Positions 21,300 through 32,100 of a DNA stretch of 64,000 nucleotides are shown one piece after another (the first letter of the stretch is position 1; each line of letters begins with the position of its first letter). This stretch comes from Ovis canadensis (Eukaryota > Chordata > Mammalia > Artiodactyla > Bovidae). The notes under the pieces were generated by a model, which saw only the letters and a program-made list of their open reading frames with translations, ran no database searches and was not told the DNA's origin. Both the position numbers and the translations under genes were made by a program. The stretch is from positions 71,100,001 to 71,164,000 of the forward strand of contig NC_091262.1 in the NCBI RefSeq assembly GCF_042477335.2, given 5' to 3'.

Positions 21300-21590
21300 T
21301 GAATGCTCAGTCACTCAGTCACGTCCAACTCTTTGCAACGCTATGGACTGTGTGTAGCCTGTTAGATTACTGTGTCCATGGGGCTATCCCAGCAAGAATA
21401 CTGGAGTAGGTAAAAATACGTTTTTGTTTAGTTGCTAAGTTGTGTCCAACTCTTCGAGATCCCATGAACTGTAGCCTGCCAGGCTCCTCTTTCCATGGGA
21501 TTTCCCAGATAAGTATACTGGAATGGGTTGCCATTTCCTTCTCCAGGGGATCTTGACAACCCAGGGATTGAACCCAAGTACTTTGCTGAC
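21300..21590 (-). mobile_element. Bov-A/Bov-tA SINE, two units
   Basis: Two successive antisense Bov-A monomers ('actctttgcaacgctatgga' near 21329 and 'caactcttcgagatcccatg' near 21448). The second continues into the tRNA-like head near 21550-21585. Confidence 0.75.
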
Positions 21591-21595
21591 AACCA

Positions 21596-22035
21596 TACAG
21601 TCAAACTATGGTTTTGTCAGTCTTCATGAACAGATATAAGAGTTGGACCATAAAGAAGACTGAGCACTGAAAACTGATGCTTTCAAACTGTGGTGCTGGA
21701 GAAGAGTCTTGAGAGTCCCTTGGACTGCAAGGAGATCAAACCAGTCAGCCCTAAAGGAAATAAACCCTGAATATTCATTGGAAAGACTGATGCTGAAGCT
21801 CCACTACTGTGGCCACTTGATGCAAAGTGTGAACTCACTGGAAAAGACCCTGATGCTGGAAAGACTGAAGACAAATGGAGAAGGCAGTGGCAGAGGATGA
21901 GATGGGTAGACAGCATCACCAACTCAATAGATATGAATTTCAGCAAACTCCAGGAGACAGAGAGGGACCGAGGAGCCAGGGATGCTGCAGTCCATGGGGT
22001 TGCAAAGAGTCAGACACAACTTAGTGAATGAACAA
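21596..22035 (+). mobile_element. BovB 3' end
   Basis: Sense BovB C-terminal ORF and tail, recognised by 'gtcccttggactgcaaggag' (21715-21734) and the ending 'gttgcaaagagtcagacaca'. Diverged and frame-broken. Confidence 0.85.
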
Positions 22036-22334
22036 CAAGCTTAATAAGGGCACAATTACTATTACAAGCTATTATTATTATTTCCTGATGCTGAAAATTT
22101 TCTGTTTACTGGACTGGACTAATCCTGACAAGAAGAAAAGAAGGAGCTATAATTACTCCCAATATTTAATTCGGAGACAATAATATTAACACTGAGTCTA
22201 AGGGCACAGGCTTTGTAGTAATGTGGGCTCCTTAATACGGGGCACATGATCTTAGACAAGTTATTTAACCTCTAGGGTCCTTTGGACTATGTTATAGACT
22301 TACAATTAGGCCAAATTAGCCAAATCGTATATAC

Positions 22335-22548
22335 AACGTGACTTGCCTGGTGGTTCAGACGGTAAAGCGTCTGCCAACAATGTGGGAGACCAAGGTTCGA
22401 TCCCTGGGTCGGCAATATCCCGTAGAGAAGGAAATGGCAACCCACTCCAGTATTCTTGCCTGGAAAATCCCATGGACGGAGGAGCCCAATAGGCTACAGT
22501 CCACGGGTTGGCAAAGAGTCGGGTACGACTGAGCGATTTCAGTTTTAC
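22335..22548 (+). mobile_element. Bov-tA SINE
   Basis: tRNA-like head with B box 'ggttcgatccc' (near 22395), then the Bov-A body ending in 'gtcgggtacgactgagcga'. Confidence 0.85.
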
Positions 22549-22689
22549 TTTCTTTATATACAAAGTAAGTGCTGAGTATTTGTTGAATTACTAAAATTTT
22601 AGACTTAATTAAAATATTCAGTGAACAGCTTGCATAAGATAACTACAATACACATGTATGAAGAGTCCTTTACTGGCCATTTCTATCTT

Positions 22690-22860
22690 TTGGGTCTCAG
22701 CTCAAATGTTTCCTCCTCAGAGTAAAACCGTCCCTGACCACATCATTTAAAGCGCTTCTCCCACCTCCAGTCACTTCTCATCATCTTGTCTTTACAGCTC
22801 TGGTAAAGCTCCGAAACTTATTTTCTTTACTCCCACCTCCTGCTCAACACTGTCTTTTGT
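22690..22860 (+). mobile_element. L2 3'-end fragment
   Basis: Resembles the L2 3' end in sense ('ctcagctcaaatgtttcctc' followed by 'ccgtccctgaccac' and a C-rich run). Confidence 0.55.
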
Positions 22861-22899
22861 AAATCTAGGTAGGCGGAGGAAGACCGGTAAAACTAAACG

Positions 22900-23780
22900 A
22901 CAGCAGGGACACCAGCGTCTCAGTCCTGTTAATCCCTTCAAGGCGGAGGACCGCCCCCGCCATCAAAGAGGCCCGCAGAGGGGACCACCCCCTTGCGGGC
23001 GTGGCCTCCAATGTTGTGTCGGCCGCGTGCGGGCCGTGGTCCCAGGGAGGCGAGCAACGTCACACGCACGCAAGCCCTGCCCCTTTCCTTTCTTGCCACA
23101 GGCGGAGAAAGGGCGTGGCCAGGCGCGAGGACCCCACAGCTGGCGGCGCTGCCGCCTGAGTCGCCTCCAGGTGGCTGTTCTAGGTTCCTGGCCGCTCAGG
23201 CAGCTCGGAAGGCACTCTGTTTTGGGGTCCTCACTGCTCTTCCACGTCTCCCGGAAGAGTAGCTGGGCCGTGGCAGGTCCGGGACCCGGTCTACTCAACC
23301 TGAGCCCTCTCCCGGCCCGCTGCTGAGGAAGGGCGGCCCGGGAGGGTGATCTGGCTGCGGTGCAGCCGCTGCAGAGCCCTCAGGTGAGGCGGCCGCGGGG
23401 GCCCTACGGCCCGATGGGTCCCTTTGGGGCGTTAACGGCCTTAGAGGCGGGGGCGGCAGCCCCTTGGCAGAGATCCTGGTCTCGCCGCCCTGCTAGGGGC
23501 TCAAGAAGAGGGTAGGGAGCCCCCCTGGATCTCCACGGACGTGGCTTGGTGCCCTCCCCTTTCTTGCCTCCGCGACCTCAGCCTAGTTTGCCCCGTCTTC
23601 CCCCTCCGAAGGCTCAACGAAGTGGGTGGGAAGCAAAGTTGGGGGTCTGGACTCGCCTACCTAAGATCCCGACAACAGACTCAAGGGGACCGACCAGCTG
23701 ACCCCAGCCTCCGTTCCTCCGTGTTGACACCTGGCCGGCGAGCAGGCCCTGCCCCCGCCGTCGGCCGACCCGTCCCCGTC
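22900..23780. promoter_or_regulatory. CpG island and putative GOLGA5 promoter
   Basis: An abrupt rise in G+C and in CpG density compared with the A/T-rich flanks, with G/C-box-like runs and no TATA box evident. It contains the donor of the non-coding first exon (gtgagg at 23384). CpG-island promoters are usual for housekeeping Golgi genes. Open frames of 78-127 codons inside it on both strands reflect base composition, not genes. Confidence 0.8.
23200..23383 (+). other. GOLGA5: GOLGA5 exon 1 (5' UTR); start uncertain
   Basis: Ends at ...ccctcag|gtgagg (23383/23384), a strong donor within the CpG island. The transcription start cannot be fixed by eye and the start given is nominal. No initiation codon of the golgin frame lies here; translation starts in exon 2. 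Confidence 0.55.
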
Positions 23781-24514
23781 CCACGCCTTCTCGCCCTGTT
23801 TCTTCACCTCGGTGTGTGCCGTTTATTTACTGGGCAGAATGACCTCAGAATTCTATCTCGGAAGTCGGCTAGAGTTTTTCTTTTGTCCTTGGAGGAAAGG
23901 CCCAGGGTCCGTCTTAACCTTTAATTGGGTACTCAGTCCTAAGGCACAGGCTTTTGTTTGAAAGTCCTTTAAAACTGTAAGATGGGAGGCAAGATGGAAG
24001 AAATTATTAAGTATGTTTTGATCGCCTTATCAGGAGAGATAATTTGCCCCCTAATTACCACCAGTGTTTACTTGGGAATAATAAATACTTTGTAGGGAGT
24101 TTTATATGTTTGGGAGCATGTCACTTCCATTTTCATTTGATTTACGTAAACTCTGTGAAATACATGGTCATGTAATCATCCCGTTTTGTAAGGAACAGGT
24201 TTAGGGGTGAGTTTCTTCTTGAGGTTATTCAGATACTGGTAGGCTAGATTGAGAAGGCAGGGGTTAAAAGTGGGTTTGGCTGACTTAGATTTGCCTGTTT
24301 GAGCTGCTGTCTAAACTCTGGGATCTTTCTCAACCTTCCCCCCACTTTTTTTATGGAAAAAAAGGGGGGTACTGCTACTTAACACAGAATGTGGTTGTGA
24401 AAATTATGTGTGCTAAAGATAATGTTTGCAGGGCATCTAACAAAAATTAATTCCATTCAGCAGTATTTATGGTGCCTACAGTATGCTGAGAATTCACTGG
24501 TGAGCAAAAGACAT

Positions 24515-24648
24515 GACCTTTATCTACCCACTCTTCCTCTCCTTCCCCAAGAGAGGGGGAAAATACATATAAAACATGAAGGACCTTTATCTACCCACTC
24601 TCTTCCTCCTTCCCCAAGAGGGGGGGAAAAGACATATAAAACATGAAG
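24515..24648 (+). repeat. 67-bp tandem duplication in intron 1
   Basis: Two consecutive units of about 67 bases (24515-24581 and 24582-24648), each beginning gacctttatctaccc and ending aaaacatgaag, differ at a few positions. The wider region (24440 on) looks like old L2 sequence. Confidence 0.85.
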
Positions 24649-24649
24649 G

Positions 24650-24793
24650 GCTGTCAGGGAAGAGAATGGTTTGTGTACAGACAATGATAGAACCTAATTT
24701 AGATGGAAAGAAAGAGCTGCTGCTGTCAGGGAAGAGAATGGTGTGTGTACAGACAATGATAGAACCTAATTTAGATGGAAAGAAAGAGCTGCT
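24650..24793 (+). repeat. 72-bp tandem duplication in intron 1
   Basis: Units at 24650-24721 and 24722-24793 both start gctgtcagggaagagaatgg and differ at about one base. Directly follows the other duplication. Confidence 0.88.
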
Positions 24794-25329
24794 TTTGAAA
24801 CAGATGACAGTTGGGTGAAGATCAAGAACGAAAGAGTTAATTGTGAAAGAATGCCAGCACCACAGGCCGAAGAAACAGTGTGCACATTCAAGCGATGGTT
24901 GTTGACTTTTTTATATACTACTGTCCTGTGTCATGGAAGCTAGTTATTTCATTATTTTGATTCATTGCGGCACTGGATAAGTACCCAAGTATATGTATCA
25001 AAATGGATGGCTATGCTATCATCTTGTTTTATTTGGAACTTAGCCTAATGTGCATATGGTAGGTACAGAGAATCCAAACTATTGGAGGTGTGTTTTAAAT
25101 GTGTATATGCACACCTAAATTATCCATGATAGTGTTGCAGTTTAACACTGAAGTAGCTTTTGTGTTAATCAGAAGTTTCTTCAAGTTTTAGTGCTTTACA
25201 ACAAACTTCAGAAAATTATTTTTATTTGGTTATCCTGGGATTTTGCCATATTATTTGACATACAGTGGCTTTTTTACATCAAGATTTACACATCGTTGAA
25301 ATAGGAATGGTGGTAGTAGTGGTAGTTGT

Positions 25330-25575
25330 AGTAGCAACAACTACTAAAATGAGCGCCTACTATGTGCTCAGCATTTTCAAAATGTTTTTTAGTGTATTGT
25401 TTCATCTGAAAACCATCCAATAGTATAAGTACACTTATTTTCCTCATTTTCTAGGTGAAATGTTTCGGTTAAATAGTTTGCTCGAAGTTACGAGGTAAGA
25501 AACCGGTTAGGCTTTCCAACCCGGGACTGTCTTGACTCCAGAGGCTGGTCTTAGCCTCTGTGTTCTGCCACACTG
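25330..25575 (+). mobile_element. MIR SINE next to exon 2
   Basis: MIR-like features in order: 'gcctactatgtgctcagca', 'attttcctcattttctaggt', then the typical end with 'ccgggactgtcttgactcca'. It stops about 20 bases before the exon 2 acceptor. Confidence 0.7.
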
Positions 25576-25598
25576 ATCCTTTTACATCCTTTTTACAG

Positions 25599-26175
25599 GT
25601 TCACCAACAGGATTATTCTGCTCCCATCATGTCCTGGTTTGCTGATCTAGCTGGAAAGGCAGAAGATCTTTTAAACAGAGTTGATCAAGGGGCTGCAACA
25701 GCTCTCAGTAGAAAAGAGAACACCAGCAACATCATTTATAGCAAAAATACTGACTATTCTGAACTTCACCAGCAAAATACGGACTTGACTTACCAGACGG
25801 GATCTAAAACTACTTACATTTCCTCAGCAGCTGATAACATTCGAAATCAAAAAGCCACCATCTTAGCTGGGACTGCAAATGTAAAAGTAGGATCTAGGAC
25901 TTTGGGGGAGACCTCCCATCCTGTTGAAAGTGCATCTGCTCCTAGGCCTTCATCCCAGTTTGTTCGAAGAAAAAAGTCAGAACCTGATGATGAGCTGCTG
26001 TTTGATTTTCTTAATAGTTCCCAGAAGGAGCCTACTGGGAAAGTGGAAATCAAAAAAGAAAGGGCCAAAACCCCTGTCTTGCAGAGTTCTCAGACATCCA
26101 GCGTCAGTTCTGTGAACACCAGTGTAACCACCGTCAAAGCCGTTGAAGAAAATCCTTCTGGGAGCCAAAGCCACG
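25599..26175 (+). CDS. GOLGA5: GOLGA5 exon 2 (start codon; residues 1-182)
   Basis: Acceptor ttttacag at 25591-25598; 30 bases of 5' UTR; ATG at 25629; donor gtagtt at 26176. Encodes the amphipathic N-terminus, the [20 protein letters not shown] motif and a serine-rich stretch. Ends in phase 1. Confidence 0.96.
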
Positions 26176-29100
26176 GTAGTTAATTAGGCCTCTGTTTGTT
26201 TTAGAATTAACCAAACTGGATGTGTTATAGCCTAAAATGTTCTGGCGGCATTTGTCATCATCTGGGAGGATGACGGGAGGCACTTGTTACCTCCCTGTTG
26301 GTAGAAGGGCAGGCTCTCTGAAATGTGTGGCATGAACAAGGGAGACAGCATGGAACACTGTTAGTCAATATACAGTTATAGTAGGGACTTTCGAATGTTG
26401 TCTGTGGGTAACTTTACCGAGAACATTTTGAAATCTGGAAGAAAATGTATAATTTTGGATTTGGAAATGTCTCCAGTTCATTTCTCTTTGTCATTTGTAT
26501 TATAAAAATGACAGGAGGCTGTACTTCACTTACATTTTGGATTGTGAGTTTCTTGGTGTGTTTTTCCCCCTGCCTTCCCTGAAAGTAAAGCATAAGAAAC
26601 TGAACTTTGATCCAAGTTGGAGAGTTGAAGGCATTGACCTAGTAGTGAACTAAAAACTTGGAATTCTGGTTTTCAGTTGTTTCGTTTGCTACGAAATTAC
26701 CTCAAAATGTACACCTTCTCACCTGCAAAAATGATATTTACATGATGATTTGGCTAATTTGTATACCTAGGAGACATTTTAAAACAACAATGAACATGAT
26801 AAGTTCTTGCAGGGATTCTTTATAGAGCTGATAATTCATGGTAGCTTCTTGTGTTCTTAAATGTTAAAGCCTCTTACACAGTCTTGGGCTTCCCTTTTAG
26901 CTCAGTTGGTAAAGAATCTGTCTGCAATGCAGGAAATCTGGGTTTGATTCCTGGGTCGGGAAGATCCCCTGGAGGAGGAAATGGCAACCCACTCCAGTAT
27001 TCTTGCCTGGAGAATCCTATGGACAGAGGAGTCTGGCAGTCTGCAGTGGTGGGGTCTCAAGAGTTGGATACAACTTAGCAGCTAAACCACTACCACATAG
27101 TCTTGGCTCTTAGTGAACAAAGTGTTTCTTGTATTTCAAGACAAAAAAGTGGTAAAGAGATGGGTTTTGGGCTTTCAAGACAGACACATGCATTGGCAGT
27201 TGATTTAAGTACAGTTCCAATTCAGTCGCTCAGTCATGTCCAACTCTTTGCGACCCCATGAAATTGCAGCACGCCAGGCCTCCCTGTCCATCACCAGCTC
27301 CTGGAGTTTACTCAAACTCATGTCCATTGAGTTGGTGATGCCATCCAGCCATCTCATCCTCTGTCATCCCCTTCTCCTGCCCCTGGTCCCTCCCAGCATC
27401 AGGGTCTTTTCCAATGAGTCAACTCTTCGCATGAGGTGGCCAAAGTATTGGAGCTTCAGCTTCAGCATCAGTCCTTCCAATGAACACCCAGGACTGATCT
27501 CCTTTAAGATGGACTGGCTGGATCTCCTTACAGTCCAAGGGACTCTCAAGAGTCTTCTCCAACACCACAGTTCAAAAGCAGCAATTCTTCAGCACTCAGC
27601 TTTCTTCACAGTCCAGCTCTCACATCCATACATGACCACTGGAAAAACCATAGCCTTGACTAGACAGACCTTTGTTGGCAGATTTAAGTACAAGCAGTCC
27701 TAAATTTCTTCTCAACTATTTTTTGATTAATTTTACAAATGCTTATTGAGACCTTAATGAGCCAGTATACAGAATTGAATGGGTTATAGTTTATTAGATG
27801 AGATATACTTGTACACAGATAATCTACATGTAGTGTAGTAAATGCAGCAGTTGAGGTACAGTCAGAATATTGTGGAAGCATTGTCTTTTTTATTGCTTCG
27901 TAGATACTCTTTATATATGAAGGTATATGACCTTTCTTCTCCAGTTTTATCATATGTTTTTCCTCTTTCTATGTCTCAGTGAATAGAAATTCTTGATATA
28001 GGCTATTCTTGGGGCTTTTGTACTTCCATATGCATCTTAGAACTGGCCAAGTTCCACAAAAATTCTATGGTCTTTTTATTGAGAGTCCATTGCTTCTACA
28101 TAGATAGTTTGGTGAGAATCAGCATTTTTACAATGTAGAATCTTCTAACTTGTTAACATGGTATAATTATTTTTTAGATGTCTTTGATTAAGGTTTTGTT
28201 TCTTCCATAAAGGTCTTGCATACTTTTGTTAGTTTTATTCCTGAGTAGTTTATATTTTTTAGAACGCTTATAAATAGTATGCTTTAAAATTTTTTACTTT
28301 CTGTTGGTTGCTACATATCGGTTTATGTAAATATGCTCACATGCATGCACACATACGCAGCAACCTAGACACCTCTTAGGCTTCATATTTTTCTGTACAT
28401 TCATTTAAATTTTCAGCAACACGATAATATCATCTGTGAATAATGACTTTTCTGCTTAACCATTTTATCTTTTTAAAAAATCTTTTTCTTGCCTTGTTAC
28501 ATTGGTGAGTACTTGAAAACCAACTGTGTGTGTCTTGTTCCTTGTCTTAAAAAGAATGCTTTCACTGTTTCAGTCTGTGTTAGGTTTTTCTTAGGCACTT
28601 TTTATCAGGTCAAGGATGTCTTTCTGTATTTCTAGTTTGAGTTTTTATGTTGAATTTTAGCCGTTTTTCCTGTAAGTATTGCGATATCACAGTCTTTCCC
28701 CTTAATACTGATATGGTATACAGATCAGTTGGTTTATTTTATTTAAACCTAAAACCAAACTTACCTTTCAGTAAATGTGTGCTGAAACTCACTAGTGAAA
28801 CCATTAGGATCTGGGCTGTTCTTAGTGAAAGATTTAATTATTGATTCAAGTGATTTTCCATTTCTTTTTAAATGTTTTTGGTAAGTTACATTTTTTTCCT
28901 AAGAATTTGTCTATTTCATATACTTTGGGAAGGATTATATTTATTGAAATTTTAGGAAAATAATGTGGTCACAGCTGAAATTTTAATACAGACACTAATC
29001 ATTTATAGTAACCTTGCAGAAATCAAAGCTTGATCACAAATACTACCTGAGGAATACCAATATCTGGCACTGTGCTAAATGCTTAATTTTTTTAAACAGT

Positions 29101-32100
29101 GCTAACGAAGTATAACTGATATACAATAAATTACACATTTTAAAAGTGTACAGTTTGATGGGTTTCAGCATCATGTAGATTTAAAAATGTATTGACAATG
29201 TAGTTTATAGTGTTTCTCTCAGAAAATTGTTTTTGATCATGTCAAGCCTCTCTAGTATGTTTCTTTTCTGTTTTGTTAATTTCTGGTCTTTATTATTAAT
29301 TTCTGCTTTCTTTAGGTTTATTTTGCTGTTTAATTCTTATGATGGGTGCATAACTCATTAATTCCTTTTTTTCATTTTTAATATAAATATTTAAGGCTAT
29401 AAATGTCCTTCTAAATACTGCTTTAGATATATCTTATAGGCTTGGATATATACGTTATATCTTTTTAAAATCTTATAAAATTGAAAGTAACTTTTAAAAC
29501 TCTCTCATTTTTTATTCATTAAAAATATCTTTATTTTGGAGATTTCAAGTATATCAAAGTAGAGATTGATCATTCCCCTCCACCCCCATACAACAGTTTA
29601 TCCCATGATGATAATCAATAGCTTGTAGCCATTCTGGTTTAATTTATACCCTCTCATTTTCAATGTCTTTCTTTACTTCTACCCTCCACAGAATTATTTT
29701 GAAGTAATTCACAGATCTCATATCATTTCTTCTATAAATATTTTATTAACTCTAAAAATATAAATTTTAAAAACATTCACACCATTGTCACCATAAAAAT
29801 GTAATAATTCCTTGTATATGTGTTGGTTGTTCAGTCATGTCTGACTCTTTGTAACCCCATGAACTGTAGCCCACCAGGCTCCTCTGTCCATGAAATACCC
29901 CAGGCAAGAATACTGGAGTGGGTTGCCGTTCTCTTCTCTAGGGGATCTTCCTGACCCAGGGATAGAACCCAGGTCTCCTGCATTACAGGTGGATTCTTTA
30001 TCATCTTAGCTACCAGGAAGCCCCAATAATTCCTTAGTATCCTCTAATACCTAGTCAGTACTCAAGTTTCCTCTGTCTCATCATTTTTACATATACTGGA
30101 ATGTGCAAATCTTAATTGTATTAATTCAAATAGCTATACCTATGGAACTCACACCTTTATTGTGATAAAGAACATTTCCTTTGCTACAGAGAGTGCCTCA
30201 TGTCCTTTTCTAGTTAATCTCTCCACCCGCCCCTCAAGCACCCACTGTTACCATTTCTTTTACTTTTTGCCTGTTCTGAAACTTCGTATGTTTGCCAGCA
30301 AAAAGTGAGAGCATACAGTGTGAACACTTTCTTACCTGACTTCTTTTATTGAACGTGTTAGTGAGAGTCACTCATGTTATTGAGTATATTAATTTTTTTT
30401 TAATTGTGTGGCATTTTACTGTAGTATGGATACACCACAGTTCATCCACTCTTTTTTGGACATTGCAGTAGTTTCCAGTTTTTGGTTTTTGTGAATAAAG
30501 GTGGCTGTGAATACTTTTGTCCTTCTCTTTGTGGGAAAATGTTTTTATTTCTCTTCAATAAATACTCAGGAGTGGAGTTACTGGGTCAGGTGGTAGGCAC
30601 ATGTTTAATTTAATAAGAAGCTGGGGAAACTTCCCGTTTTCCCCAGCCTGTCGCTTATACTGCCGTCAACAGTCAGTCTGTGAGTTCCAGTTGGTCCGTA
30701 TCTTCACCAGCATTTTGTGTTGTCTTAATTTTAGCCTTCTAGTAGGTGTGTATTGGTTCTTGTTGTGGTTTTAATTTGCATGTCCCTGATCACTAAAGAT
30801 GTTGAGAAAATTTTTCATTTAGATACGGTTCATTTTTTTAGCACATACTTAATTTTGGGGGAGCAAGTGAAAAGTGTATTTGCATCATATTTAGTAACAA
30901 ATTAGAAACAAGATAAATCCAAAACAATGAGTATCTGAATTAACGAGTATATCTTTGGGTAAGGCAATGTAGATTCCAGTTTGGTGTGTAACAGTTTGTC
31001 CTGACCGGTTATTACTCACTGCCTTGAAACCCACAGCTCTGCTTGTATTCCTTTCCATTATTTTTCAGTGTTGAAACTTCATCCTTGTGTTCAAAAATGA
31101 TTCATAGACAAAAAGGAGACCAAAACCGTTTTTACCTAAACCCCAGTACATGGATTATCTCTGCTTTTCCCTTTCCCAGAACTATATTCTTCTATCAGTT
31201 CTTTATTGCTATTCATTCATTGCATCCATTGAGGGTCCTTAGAAATCTAGAGACTCTATGTGTGAGAATGAAATTTCATCACAGGGGAGTCTCTTAAGAA
31301 TTTAAGTTGATTTTTTTATGGGGTTTTAGTGTAGCAGTTAACTTGAACCAGAAGATGTTCTACCACAGTAAGCTATGAATGCATATGTAAGGAGTGTTCC
31401 AATGTTACAAAGATGTATTTGCTTTCTTACAGCAGCCTCTCATGATTCAGATTCTGGCCATGAGGCCCATGAAGATTCTTCAAAGGAAAATGTATTATCA
31501 AATGCTGCCTGTACTGATCCCAACCCAGTGCCTAATGATGATGGCAAATCGCATGAACTGTCTAACCTTCGCCTGGAGAACCAGTTGTTGAGGAATGAAG
31601 TTCAGAATTTAAATCAAGAAATGGCCTCATTACTTCAAAGGTCCAAGGAAACTCAAGAAGGTAGAGCCGTCTCTAAATTATCCAGGGTTAGGAATGTAGC
31701 ATTTCAAAAAATATACTAAAAACTTGATTGCATTTAAACTGTTAGAAATATCCTGGATGAGACTTGTAGAATAGTATTTTCATGGAAATAGAGAGCTCAG
31801 ATTTGGAAATGCTACATGTTACTCACCTGAATCAGAACACTGGTTTATTTGGTCATCCTTTAGAAACCGTGAATAGGAAGATGTATTAAGACTTGTTAAA
31901 CTGACTTCAGAAGCTTCACTCTTTCCCAGACTAATTTAGGCGTAGAACTATTTCCCAGAGACCCTGTACAGTTTGCTTCTGTATTTAAAACAAAGTGGTT
32001 TTTTGCTGTCAGGCTCACAATTTCAGATGGTGCATAGGGTATGGAGATCTATATTGCATTGCTCTTTCTGCACCACCAGTTTTCTAGATTCAAAGCACTT

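Noticed and set aside
22963-23924. Open frames of 89-127 codons on both strands near exon 1
   Set aside because: They reflect the low stop frequency of a CpG island, overlap each other, and are crossed by a splice donor.
25560-25628. Upstream in-frame ATG at 25560 as the GOLGA5 start
   Set aside because: It lies before the acceptor AG at 25597-25598, in the intron, and the golgin N-terminus starts at 25629.
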